This document shows positions 11,001 through 21,700 of a stretch of DNA of 26,304 nt, piece by piece. Location of the stretch: NCBI GenBank assembly GCA_009602725.1, contig WELB01000152.1, positions 343,063 through 369,366 of the forward strand, in the 5' to 3' direction. The first letter of the stretch is position 1, and every line of letters starts with the position of its first letter. A program made the translations under genes and the position numbers. The notes below the pieces were generated by a model, which saw only the letters and a list, made by a program, of their open reading frames with translations, ran no database searches and had not been told where the DNA came from. The stretch is from Spirogloea muscicola (Eukaryota > Streptophyta > Zygnematophyceae > Spirogloeales > Spirogloeaceae).

Positions 11001-14000
11001 GCTTGCTGAGGTACTCAACAGTATGCCAAAGCTTTTGCAGCATTCATCTTCTTGCATTGAACAGGATCTGCAACTGTGCAACCCTTGTCGACTTCACTGT
11101 TTGTCTCACTCAGGTTGTTGTGGTCACGTCACTCATGTCAATGGGCTATTTGAAATCACTGGACAGCCGTGTCGTGGACTTCTAAGAGTCTGCTACGCGA
11201 TCCTGTGCTTGTTATAGGGAATTGCTGCTTGCCTGCATGTCAGGGAGCTTCTCACTGGAACTGCTTGCCATGGGCAACTGCAGACGACAAAGGCTCTCAA
11301 GAGCTTGCCCTTGAACAAGGTCAGCAAGAAATCAACAACAGCAACATCGTTGGATGTCACAAAAGCGTGTCGGATGTTGCAAAAGCTTGTCGAGGTTGTA
11401 TGAAGAGGAGTACTACTGCTGCAAGGTAGCTCTCTGAAGCACTTGCGGACTGTTATCAACCTTTATACTCTACTGTCTTTTGGTACTCCTGTGCAGCTGA
11501 GCATAGAAGCAGCTCGCGAGTTGGCGTACATAAGGACCCTGGCATGTACCAATGACTGAAACACCAGCACGTTATGCTGGGCTTCCATTTTCTTTTGCTG
11601 TGCTATTAGCTGCGCTTTGAATAAAGGACCAGTAAGCCGGCACTGCAGATCATTGGCGTGGTGGACTTTAAGCAAACCGGCGGTACCATGATACTTGAAG
11701 GCCTCTGCGAAGAGGTAGCCAACTTTAATGCTGGGACGTGCTCCTTAGCAACTGATGTGGACCTGCAGGCACGTGCAAAACAGTTATTGCTAATATGCTG
11801 ATAGGTAGGTACTAAGTTGCACGCAGCCATCTTGCAGCTAGATGAATTGAAGCATCTATACGAAGGTCTTCCGGACTTTCTGCTCGAGGTACCAAGCAAA
11901 ACAGCCGACCCTACAAACGTGTGCATGTGAGGCAGGCAGTATGCTATGCACTTCTCATCAAGGCAGTCATCGTGTATAGCTAAATGCCGCCTTGGAATAT
12001 TGGCAGGTCAGTGAAAGCGAGCTGAAGCGGATTAGGATGCACCTGAAAGGAACAATCTCCAGTGCGGATGCCGCCATTGAGTACATACCTCAAGTAGGTA
12101 TGTGGTCATGTTTGTGGAGTTCATACTTTCGGTGATTTCTGATATCTGATGATGATAAAACAAGTGGCCTTAATGCCCATATGCTGTGTGGCCACTAGGG
12201 TATCTCATGCGCTTTGAAGGGGAAAAGTTTCCGCCGCACATTCTAGATGCAGTGCCAGACTTTCACCACGCCGTAAGTATTCGTGGCACTGTGGTCAGGT
12301 TGCATGCCTTGTTCTACCTTGTAGGTTCCATTAGATACCTTGTGCCAACTGCTATCCCACAGTTCAGCAAGGGAGACGGGAAGCCTGTAAGATGTGCAGA
12401 ACACTGTCTAGGCAGTAGCTGATTGAGACGACCACCCTCAACCAATTGCCAGTTTGAAGGTGATGATGAGGCTGGTCGAGGCCAATTTTATCACACGAGG
12501 AGGACAGAGGAGCTGGACAATATTTTGGGGGATATTTACCACAAAATTCTAGGTTCATTTGGCATGGGCTTGCTTCTGTCTGTCATGTAGTGGTGCTCCG
12601 TGCAAAGAATTTCGAGATGTTGTCATTGTCCAAAGAACAATGTGGCTCTCGTGCTCCATCTTGCCTTGACAAGACAACAGCAACCACCTGAGAAGCTGAG
12701 GAAAGTTTTGCAGACCTTGAATCTGCAATAATTCAAGACATGGAGTCTCGAATTGTCAAGAAGCAGTCAGCACTTCGCCAGGCCGTGGCATTTATTGCGG
12801 AGGTAGACTGGTACGAGCTCAACTTCTGCCAGGTGACACTTTCTTACGCTTGGAGAAAAGGCGATGTCAGTGGGCATCTTATCAATAACTTGCACGCCTG
12901 ACTCCGTTCTGCAGCATCATGAGTCTCAGCTTGAGCGCCAAGGAGTACAAATATGTCCGGCCTGTACTTACGAAGAAGAATGTGCTTCACATAAGAAATG
13001 GCAGGTACTTAGAAAGGAACACAAAGAGGTTATATACACATCATCAGCTGGTAGTTCGGTATTCATGCGTTGCATATGACAGTGGTCTCTCTATATAATA
13101 ACAAAGTCATGGCTCTTTGTTTGCTTGTTTCGAAAGACATCCATTGCAGGAGTTGGCAGTGGACACCTTCATCCCAAATGACACGCAAATATCCAAAGAA
13201 GGTCAGCCCAGCAACTTTGCCATTGCAAGCTCTGTGCATTCTAGCTTCTTCTACTAGGAACACGGGCTGACGTATGCTGGTCGCTTGCAGGCAGGATACA
13301 AGTCATCACGGGTCCCAATTATTCAGGGAAAAGTGTGTATGCAAAGCAGGTCTGATTTTCGGGGTCTGATCTTCTGTACAAATAGCAGTGTCCTTGGCTT
13401 GACCTAGCTACCATGTGTGACTGATAAGGCAGCAGTCGATGCTGCCTAGAACGTAACCCGACATGCAAATATTACATAACACTGAACGTTGCTGTGTCCT
13501 TGGTCATCATGTTGGACCAGCCAAGCTCTCTACCTACTGCAAACCAGCCTGACGAGTCACGGGGAGCTGACATCTATTCTCGCTAGAACCTTAATGATGA
13601 TTGTCCGGTCCTTTCTTCCTATAATTACAGGTCGCTTTGATTGTCTTTTTGGCACATATTGGAAGCTATGTGCCTGCGGAAGATGCTGTTGTGGGACTCA
13701 CTGATAGGTAACACAGTCAAGCTCAATGCCCTCAGACTGCATGCCTGTTCAGTCGCATCCAGCGACACTTGACCTTGCTCTGAGTGCCAACACTTCCTCT
13801 GAAGTATCAATCACAACCTGGAGCAGGATCTTCACTAGAGTTGTGAGTACAGAGACCCTGGTGGTGCCACATTCTGCCTTCATGACTGACCTCAAACAGA
13901 TGTCTTCCATGCTTCGGTGAGTCTTACAGTCTGCTCCACGACTGACACAACTCGCAGTGCAACCTGAAATAGGTTGCCGTCTCATGTCTGCACATTACAG

Positions 14001-15825
14001 GGACAGCGCAAAGGCCAGACTGGTCCTGCCTCAATATCCATAGTCTTTCTGTTCGTGGTGTAGATCGGTGATCACTGTTCCCCACATTCCCTAGACTTTT
14101 GAAAGATTATTGAAGTTCTTGACTAACTAGGCAGTCAAGCTGCACGACTGGCATGTTCAGGCACACGACCACGAAATCTCTTTGCATCATCGACGAGTTT
14201 GGAAAAGGAACTTTGACAGGAGGTCTGTACAAATTAGAGTCTTGGTTTTTTAGGGTTTAGGCTTTACTAAATAAAGCAGATGCTGCACGACTCTCTTCTG
14301 TTCACCCACACAAGGAAGAATCTTCATGTCCAGCATTTGCAACATTGATTGTAGATGGGCTCGGATTGCTTTGTGGAACTATCAAGTACTTCGCATCGTC
14401 AGCAGCACCCCCCAAGGCACATTCGCCCCACAAGCCATGTAATTCTAGCAAGCAGCATGATTTACAAACCTCGGCTGGCACTTGCTGTAAGTAACTGCAA
14501 CGTCCTGTCTGCATGTTCTCGCAAACGTAAATTGTCAGCTGTGCAGGTCATCGTTTGCACACACTTCCATGAGGTCTTTGACGAGGAATTCTTGCCTAAG
14601 GTGCTTCAGCCTTCTCTTCAACAAATTCGAATGACTTTTGTCGATAGATCACGTGGGCAAGGAGGGCATTCTGAGGATGATCTACCATTAAGCTCTCCTG
14701 AAGAGCACAGCAACTGCCTGGCCCACAGAGGCTGCTCTATGAAAGCATACAGTGAATGTAGTGGAATGTACGTTGATGCAGATGCCAAGCTTATCTTTCT
14801 TCACTATGAGCATATTGGACGAGAATGGACAACTGCAGGAAGGCCTTATGAGTGACAGGGAGCAGCAGACGCCACCTACGTCAAAGGAGGGCATTGTTTT
14901 CCTGTACAGGTTTGCTGCTATTCAGACAAGATGCTTACTGATGGCTACAGTGATCTATAACTTTTTCATCCATGCCGTATCTGGTGCCAGCAATTCCTGG
15001 TCTAGTGTGTAGACCTCGTCTTACCAGCTGGCTGATACATCTTTGTATAGTCTCTACATCCTGCAGACTGGTCAAAGGGTGCGCACTTCCCAGCTACGGT
15101 GTGCTACCAATGCACTGGCTTCCCTTGTGAAGCATAAACTGGTCAAAGATTTGCAGATTGAGCTGCCGGGCTCAGTATGTAGACCACCACTATGCATTCT
15201 ACTGAACTGTTTTCCATTTTCGCTGACACTTATGCACCTATGTCGATTGCGCAGGTCTGCACTGTGCAGGATTGGCAGGTAATAGAGTAACGTCACATTG
15301 CTTCTGCAAAGTGGAAACGTTCAGTACTCCTTCGGTCACTAATGATTTTCGTGCTTGGTGTAAGGTTCTACAGGCATAGCACCAGAGATTATTCTCCGCG
15401 CCACTCAAGTCCTGCATATCATGGACAGTGACGGTGAGCTTCATCGCTTGGTGAATGCTCATACACTAGAGCGGGATGAGTTCTACAAGGTGAGCAAAAA
15501 TACTGCAGTGCTGGCATCACTCGATGTTGTAGCTCATTGTTTCTTGCACTTCCTACTGACGATGACAACAAGCTCTCCTCAGCGTTCCCAGTGCTTAAAC
15601 AGTGCGCTTTACTCAGCACAAGATATGACAACTCGCATGAACTGGCAGCAGAATCTGAAAGCGTGTGTGAAACATCAGCAACTATAAGTGAATGTGTAAA
15701 TGACGGAAGGCAGCTCCATGCAAGCGCAGGAACTCGTTAAGGAGCTACTCCAGTTTGACTGTGAGAAGGAAGATCTTCAGGTATTCCTTACAACTTTATC
15801 ACACAAGCACCATCGTGGCTCTTGA
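8097..15825 (+). CDS. MSH5: MutS protein homologue 5 (meiotic recombination), more than 30 exons
   Basis: MSH5 pairs with MSH4 to form a clamp that stabilises meiotic crossover intermediates; it does not repair mismatches. Predicted exons: 8097-8264, 8387-8418, 8547-8641, 8806-8886, 9063-9138, 9407-9470, 9669-9859, 9990-10091, 10231-10258, [one missing], 10589-10646, 10744-10830, 10954-about 11102, 11244-11394, 11649-11714, 11838-11888, 12007-12097, 12199-12272, 12453-12552, 12714-12810, 12915-13004, 13137-13201, 13291-13349, 13631-13707, 13827-13916, 14161-14222, 14355-14416, 14547-14600, 14782-14909, 15067-15098, 15255-15278, 15374-15489, 15730-15825. Diagnostic segments: RVGVAYYDASDSRLHVLE, HPSSMGIGQAKEGFSVFGML, EELDNILGDIYHKIL, VRPVLTKKNVLHIRNGR, Walker A ITGPNYSGKSVYAKQ, IFTRVVSTET, Walker B SLCIIDEFGKGTLTGDG and LPSYGLHCAGLAG. 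An in-frame ATG at 7965 is an alternative start. The exon for the conserved TPMGRRLL region was not found between 10259 and 10588, and without it the frame breaks. The exon after 14416 seems to use a GC donor. A further exon near 15590-15685 is possible. Confidence 0.94.
10401..10500 (+). other. Citrate-synthase-like fragment inside an MSH5 intron
   Basis: The stretch gctgggagacgactgttgag at 10401-10420 matches citrate synthase exon 3 (761-782) except for a two-base deletion. The exact 13-mer gctggagacagca follows at 10488-10500, collinear with 829-841 in citrate synthase intron 3. The sequence between is weakly similar. The fragment lies exactly where the missing MSH5 exon should be. It looks like a short ectopic copy of the citrate synthase exon 3/intron 3 border; a chance match is possible but unlikely given the two collinear pieces. 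Confidence 0.55.
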
Positions 15826-16836
15826 TAACATGCACATTAACAGGAAGAGCATTGGCAGTCAACATAGATGATGACCCCGAGACCAGTACTTGGACTAGCC
15901 AGCCAAGCCTAGCCCAAGACCAAGCCTGATGCAGCTGGCAGTGGTGGCGCTTCATCCACGCTTGATCAGTCAAGGTGTAGCCCTTAACATGTGCAAAGGA
16001 GAACTTATAAAACGGCAGTTAATCAGACCCGAGAAGGTCAACCGGAGGTGTGTAGCTCATTATGAAGGTACAGGGTCAATATCTCGCATACCTTGTGTTT
16101 CATGTCTCACTGCACTTGCCACTATGGTCTTCATTGGCAAACGGGAGCAAATAAGTCGTATAAGCATGGTTCAGGCGATAGTACAGATCGACGTGGCTAA
16201 AAGCTGCTGACGAAGGACGTCCGACTTGACCGTCCCAGCTGCAGCCCATGGCCCCTTGAAATGCTACTGATGACTCTCAAGTTGCCCACCTGCAAGCATG
16301 TCAGAGAGGGCTGATTGCACACACAAGAGAGGCTTCTTGTAGCGCTACTCAACTGCACCCTCTTCGCTATCTGACACTTGGCCGTGGTGTGCCTGAAGGG
16401 CTTCCTTAGCCTACCTTAGCCTACTTCGACCAGGAAATTAGCAGATGCCCAGATGTGGAAGCATCCTCATTCTGCTTCAGCTGGATAGAGGCAGAAGGGC
16501 GACTCACGGGCAGTCGCTCGCAGTATTGCAGAACAAGGTGTGGCGCTGCCGATGAGGCCCGAGCGCTTGGCTCGTGGGCGGTCAGACGGAGGCGAGGGCT
16601 GTAATATTTGCTGCGTCTGGACAAGGCGTGGCTGCCGGCGGAGCAAGGAAAATGGGTAGGGCATTGGGATAGGGCTGCAATGTAATATGACAGCAGATAC
16701 TGCAGTGGCAAGGTCCAGGCCCGAAAAATAGAAAAGGGAAGAAGACAAGAAAGAGGTTTCTGAGGGTGGGTAAAGAAAGAACTCATCCCCTTCCAAATCC
16801 CCTTCCAAAAATTAGCGAGCTCAGGCTCATGCGTTG
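15826..16836. other. Spacer downstream of MSH5, no gene recognised
   Basis: No splice-consistent protein is visible. The minus strand has overlapping open frames at 16421-16906 (161 codons), but they lie across the dispersed repeat and its flanks and match nothing I know. A direct doubling of ccttagccta lies near 16406-16425. The stretch probably contains the MSH5 3' UTR at its left and repeat-derived DNA at its right. Confidence 0.5.
16621..16719. repeat. Dispersed repeat, copy 2 (partner at 7686-7788)
   Basis: This is the second copy of the roughly 100-bp repeat described at 7686, in the same orientation and diverged by substitutions and small indels. It lies about 120 bp upstream of the copied promoter block. 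Confidence 0.7.
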
Positions 16837-17038
16837 CATCAGAAAGCTGGTCGAGCCTTGGCTGGTAGTTTGAGAGCTTGTCGATTGCCATCCGGTATTC
16901 GAGCATCAGTTAGCGACCTCTATGTGCTGACTCGTGGTTACTGAGCGGGTCGGCTTAGCAGCAGGTGACGTGCATTTGTCAATGTGCTTGCCTTTGTACT
17001 TTGGCCACACATGGCCTCCCCATCTCTTAATACACACA
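16837..17038 (+). repeat. Copy 2 of the citrate synthase upstream block
   Basis: It is nearly the same as window positions 1-205, starting catcagaaagctggtcgagc and ending in the TATA-like ttaatacacac. The left part (about 16858-16880) has changed most. The central part with the actcgtggttactgagcggg motif and tgtgcttgcctttgtact is almost unchanged. It has the same orientation as copy 1, but no citrate synthase exon follows. It could act as a promoter for the open region starting near 17561. Confidence 0.85.
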
Positions 17039-17071
17039 TCCTTCCAAATCTGGGCTTCCCCTTAGATAAGA

Positions 17072-17110
17072 AGACCTGCAGGCGGGCCTAGATAGCCCGC
17101 CTGCAGGTCT
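17072..17110. repeat. Perfect inverted repeat, 16-bp arms with 7-base loop
   Basis: The arms are 17072-17087 (agacctgcaggcgggc) and 17095-17110 (gcccgcctgcaggtct), separated by ctagata. The arms are exactly complementary and GC-rich, and each contains the palindrome cctgcagg. It sits between copies 2 and 3 of the promoter-like block. A cruciform, an RNA hairpin or the fold-back tip of a small mobile element are all possible. Confidence 0.9.
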
Positions 17111-17112
17111 CC

Positions 17113-17268
17113 CGTAGAATTCATGCATGGATTAGTGACCTTAATGTTGTGACCCGTGGTTACTGAGCGGAATCTGCTGTAGGTTATGTAGATCTTTAGA
17201 TGTGCTTGCCTTTGTACTTGGCCATTTGGCCTCCGTTTGTTTTAAATACACGAAATTTCCGTAGGGGG
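17113..17268 (+). repeat. Copy 3 (diverged) of the citrate synthase upstream block
   Basis: Aligned to positions 60-220, this copy keeps tagtgacct, cgtggttactgagcgg, atgtgcttgcctttgtacttg, a ttttaaatacacg TATA-like element and the following tttcc-t-ggg. It diverges more than copy 2, so it is probably older. Like copies 1 and 2 it lies upstream of a GC-rich open region. Confidence 0.75.
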
Positions 17269-17560
17269 ATAGTTTGCCGTCAGCTGGTCTGTCGGATATG
17301 AGGCTCCTCACTCGTATCTACTGAGTGGTCCATCCTCCACCCGTTCTGACATAGCAATTTCAGGCCCCTCCGTCATTGTGGCTTTAGGCCCCTCAATCAT
17401 GCAGAGGTCTATGGCCCGGGCGTTGCACCTTCGTGCCGGCAGAGCCCTCGCTTGCTGCCTCTGGCTCTGGCCAGGGGACCCACTTCAACGAGCCTAGCAT
17501 CTCCGACCTGCGGCTGCTTAGCAGAGGTTACTGAGTGATTCTCCTGTAGCTCTTGGGATT

Positions 17561-18583
17561 TTGTCCATTCTTTTTTGGCTGGCTTCTGCCAGCCCCTCTC
17601 TTCTATGGGCGAGCTCAATGTTGAGCAGGCGAGCCAGCGGCGTCGAAGCCGGGCTGCTCCCCCTGCCGGCGGCGGCGGCGGTCCTTTCGCCCCCCGCTGC
17701 CGCCGGCTGGCGAGCTGGCGCCGACGAGCTCATGGCCGCGCCAGGCCCCGGAGCTTCTTCGGGCGCCACGCTCAAGGCCGCGCCAGACCCTGCCCCCCCC
17801 CTCCAAGTGCCTCGCCGCTGCCGAGTTCCCCCGGTCACCCTCGGCTGGGGAGCAGTTCCCCGTACCTGCGCCAGCGGCAGCTGCTCCTCCCGACGCTTCA
17901 AGCCCCACGGCGGCGGCCTCGGGCGCCCCGGCCTCCTCTACCCCGGCGGGAGCCGAGCTCGTCCTCCCCTACCAAGCTCCTCCTGTCTTCACGGGCAGCG
18001 ACATCCTGAGTACGAGCGAGGTTCTGTCCCTTCGGCCACCCAACTCTTGGCGGCCGCGGCACCACCGGCCCTCCTCACCCCCACACCCGGCGCGCTGACC
18101 TCGTCGCCAGCGCGCTCGGCGGGGGGCCTCGGCTCATCGCCGACATTGTCACGACTGACTGCTTNGCCCTCCCTCCTGCCATTGCTGCTTCCTCAACCTC
18201 CTCTAGCAGCTCCACAAGCGGTACAGGTCGAGTCGTCATGGCCCCCGTCAGCACGGTTCCCCCCGCTCTGTGGCACCTCCGGCCCTCCTTTCCCCCACCC
18301 GCCCTCCCCCCTGCCATTGCTGCTTCCTCAGCCTCCACGAGCAGCTCCACAAGCGGTACAGGTCGAGTCGACATGGCCCCCGTCAGCATGGCTCCCCCCG
18401 CTCTGTGGCACCTCCGGCCCTCCCTTCCCCCACCCGCCCTCCCTCCTGCCATTGCTGCTTCCTCAACCTCCTCTAGCAGCTCTACAAGTGGTACAGGTCG
18501 AGTCGACATGGCCCCCGTCAGCACGGCTTCCCCCACTCTGTGGCACCTCCGGCCCTCCTAGTATAGGGCGTCATTTCATGTAG
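17561..18583 (+). CDS. Pro/Ala/Ser-rich low-complexity open region, function unknown, frame uncertain
   Basis: This GC-rich stretch is open in more than one plus-strand frame. One frame has 340 codons with no stop, but composition suggests that the real frame changes along the region. One frame reads naturally to about 17790 (MAAPGPGASSGATLKAAPD). A second continues after a run of nine C at 17793-17801 (PYQAPPVFTGSDILSTSE, about 17960-18020). A third reads GPRLIADIVTTDC and then the repeat of Ser/Thr and Pro (about 18124-18561, stop TAG at 18559-18561). This suggests frameshifts, unseen introns or base-calling errors; an unresolved base lies at 18165. I recognise no domain. A retroelement gag-like protein or a secreted low-complexity protein are both guesses. 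Copies 2 and 3 of the promoter-like block lie upstream. Confidence 0.3.
   Translation: MSILFWLASASPSLLWASSMLSRRASGVEAGLLPLPAAAAVLSPPAAAGWRAGADELMAAPGPGASSGATLKAAPDPAPPLQVPRRCRVPPVTLGWGAVPRTCASGSCSSRRFKPHGGGLGRPGLLYPGGSRARPPLPSSSCLHGQRHPEYERGSVPSATQLLAAAAPPALLTPTPGALTSSPARSAGGLGSSPTLSRLTAXPSLLPLLLPQPPLAAPQAVQVESSWPPSARFPPLCGTSGPPFPHPPSPLPLLLPQPPRAAPQAVQVESTWPPSAWLPPLCGTSGPPFPHPPSLLPLLLPQPPLAALQVVQVESTWPPSARLPPLCGTSGPPSIGRHFM
18181..18563 (+). repeat. 135-bp in-frame tandem repeat (minisatellite), 2.8 copies
   Basis: Units start at 18181, 18316 and 18451, each with attgctgcttcctca. The last unit is cut short near 18563 by a stop codon. A unit of 135 bp equals 45 codons, so copy-number change keeps the frame. 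In one frame each unit reads a Ser/Thr stretch, then GTGRV-MAPVS, then ALWHLRPS and a Pro-rich linker. The copies differ by few bases, suggesting recent expansion. Confidence 0.92.
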
Positions 18584-18709
18584 CCACATTCTTTGCGCTG
18601 CATTCTTTGCACTTTCTGCATTTTCTGCCTGAACAATGTATTGGCTTGAATTGGCCTAGCTTTAATCTCATGCGCACCGCGCGCCTTCCCTGCCGGCCTC
18701 GGGCCCGGC

Positions 18710-21700
18710 ATGGCGCTGCCGGCCCCCCGCCTCGCTCGCGCCCTCGCCGCCCTGCGCCGCAGCGCCGCTCTGGGCCTCCCGCCGGTTGCTCGCCCCCCTC
18801 CCCCCTTTCCTGCCCTGCCCGCGCCGCCCTTGCTGCCCCTTGCGCCTGCCTGACCCCTCCTCCCGCGGCCCTGCCCAGCCAGCTGCATGCGACGCCGGCG
18901 GTGCGCCCGCACTGCCAGACGACGCCCACCCCCGCACCACCGTATCCGTGAGCCTTGCCAGGCCCCACCGCTCGCCTCTGCTGCCTGCACAGAGAGCCAC
19001 CCCACCCAGAGCCTCTGGACGGGGAGACACAGGCCCAGTCCTGCCGCCGTCAGACGGGCCCCGGCGCTGCTTCTGAGAGGCCGCAGCGTGCCTGATGACC
19101 CACAGGCCGACGCTGCAGCCCGCCTCATCCTCGCCTCCGTCGTGGTGAGCACTGGCCGCGTCGGCCGCCGCAGGTTGCGCACTGGGTGCCCATCCTTGAA
19201 ACAGAGGAACTCTCAAGCAGGGGCTTCGGGCCACCCCAGCTGCTCTTCTCCTCCAAAGACTCTTAGCAGACTGACTCAGGACACCACTTTCAGCTGACTA
19301 ACATGCATGGCCTCGACTGCGGTTGCCATTGCTGCCAGCCTGGTACACCAGAGGCTGAGGCGGTGAAGCTCCACCTCCTCCAACTCTCGTTGGTTGGTAC
19401 TTCAATCTCTCGGAGCCCGAAATTCAAGCTGCCTAAGGGTTCCTCTGCTAGTCACATATCATTTCATGGCATTCGGCGACCGCAGCTCGAGCCAATTGCA
19501 GCAGCAAGGAAGAGCTCAAGCATGTCACAAAGTTGGTGGGTGTCTGGCCTCGGATCGAGGCGTGCACATGGATAAGTCCACTCTCCTCTTGTTCATCAGC
19601 TACTGGAGATTCTGCAGTCTGCTGAAACCCAAGCGCACAATGACGAGAGTCACAGCAGACAGCTAAGCAGCCGTTCACCCAGTGAGGTGCGTTGCCACTT
19701 CTTGCTGTCATGTGTGCGACAGGCTGATTGTGCAAGTCTACTGGAATTTGCTGAGGAGCAAGGACACCTACAGGAACGAGCGAATCTGAAGGACTTCTAT
19801 ATCTGTGCAGGTTTGGCCAGAAAGGCAATTCCCTTTGTTCGATCTTGCAGCTTGTGACGAAGCCGTGACAACAAGTGCAGAAGCGAGTGCATCCTTCAAG
19901 CGGAGCGTTGCTTCCATTCTCGTGTCACTATTGCTTGAACAGCAGTTTGGTTATCTGGTAAGGTCTGACGACAGAGTGTAGATCACACCCAGGCGCTGAC
20001 CATTCACCTGTGTGCCTGCACTAGTGAGGAGCAAATCTGGCTCCAGCTGAGTGCACAGTGGCTATGGCAAGTGTTGCGATTTTGAAACATGCTTCAGAAG
20101 CCTTACTTGTGCATACTCAGTCCATGACAGTCGTGTCTTGGAGACAGATGCATTTGCTGTTGGCTGGCACTATCTTGGAAGCCCATGGAGCTGCTGAGGC
20201 CTTCATTGTTCTCATCGACAATGCCAGTGCAGAGGTTAGCAGCATACATCATCTATTGCGCCTGCCGTTTTGCAAGCTGGAGCTTAAGAGGGTCCTGGAC
20301 AATCATCCTGTAGGCTCAGACACTCCTTGTGCTATCACGCTGTGGTCAGCATTGGGCACCGATGAGACGACATCCTGCTGTATGCAGGGGTCAAAATGCA
20401 CACCTGAAATGGAGATAATGCTTCAGAATCTGTTCAAGAGCTTCTGGGAAATTCTTCTCACTTGGCCCAAACCAGCGGTTGCAAAGTCATGCACGTCACG
20501 AGCGACGGAGCAGAATGTCCAGGAGGGCTATACCGAGCCGCAGGCAGATTCGCTGGCGCTTGAATCTCAAAATCATGACTACAGCAGCAGCACAGTTGGC
20601 TCTGTGGCGTATTCAAGTGCCATGAAGGTAGAAGTGCTTCACATCCTTAGGCAAGCCATGAAGAAGGCGTGCAAAGGCGCTTGGCGCATCATGAGCTCTG
20701 TCAGCTTGGGGTCATTGCTGCGAAGGGCAGCATGTGAGGTATTTGAAGACCACAAGGATGAGTACTCTCACAGGTCCGCGGAACTTCTTCTGGCAGCTGT
20801 TGTTCGCCTGACAAGGACAGCCCTCAGATGCTGTGTCAAGATTCTTGGAAGTGGTGCAGAGACCAGTTTGGACGCTGCAGGTGTTGAGCAAGTGAAGATC
20901 GTGCAGCGAAGGCTTGTATCAGACCTTCAATCGTCTCTGCCAGTGCTTGTGAAGGCTATATACGGGCACAAGTGTGAAGCTCACAGATGGGGCTTGACTA
21001 CCTATCTGCAGCATAAGTCGCTGGTCAGTAGCAAATTGCATGCTCGACTAACGCCAGCATGCTTGACTGTCGGCAGAGGCCAAATGTACCAATTTTCTTA
21101 TAATGTTGCAATACTATTCTCAACTCTGTAAAGCTCGCCAAGGATGTGCTCAGCAACTATGTGCTGCTCTGCTGATGGCTGTAGATGGTCATGCTGGACT
21201 TTACAGAGGCGTGTCTAGACGAGCCGTGGCTGGTGCTCACATGCACGTCAGCGCTGTTCCCGCTTCTGCCTGCTCTTCTGGAGCCAGGAGAAGCCCCCGC
21301 TTTGGGGCTGACTTCACCTTTTGCCACATCGTACCAGATGGGAGCCTCAACCAGGGCAACACCAACAGAAGCTCTCCAGCGTCGCTTTTGGCTTTTGCTC
21401 GCCAAACAAGCAAGGCTGGCAATTTCTGTCCATCAATCAATGCAGGACAATGCTGTCGTCTGGGCCATCCTGCAGCAGTTCAGTGATCATATGTACACTC
21501 TCATGAAGACCATGATTGACCAGCAAGAAGGGCCGCGGCAGGTCAAGCCGGCTACAGCTCTTGTTCTGTTGTTCTCGGAGGAGGTAAGTTGTTGCACAAA
21601 CATATTGACGCTTGCTGCTTATCGCAAGGTACTTAGACCTTGACTTTGCAACTGCAGAGCAAAGTGCAGGGTGTAGTCATATTTAGACCGTGTTCACATG

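Noticed and set aside
10560-11081. 173-codon open frame on the minus strand
   Set aside because: It lies antisense across three conserved, phase-consistent MSH5 exons and has no recognisable product; it is a shadow.
14248-14261. Telomere-like tttagggtttagg inside an MSH5 intron
   Set aside because: Fewer than two plant-type telomere units; too short to be more than chance.
18571-19234. Long minus-strand open frames rich in Arg and Gly
   Set aside because: High GC makes all frames open here; there is no domain, and plus-strand splice sites fit better.
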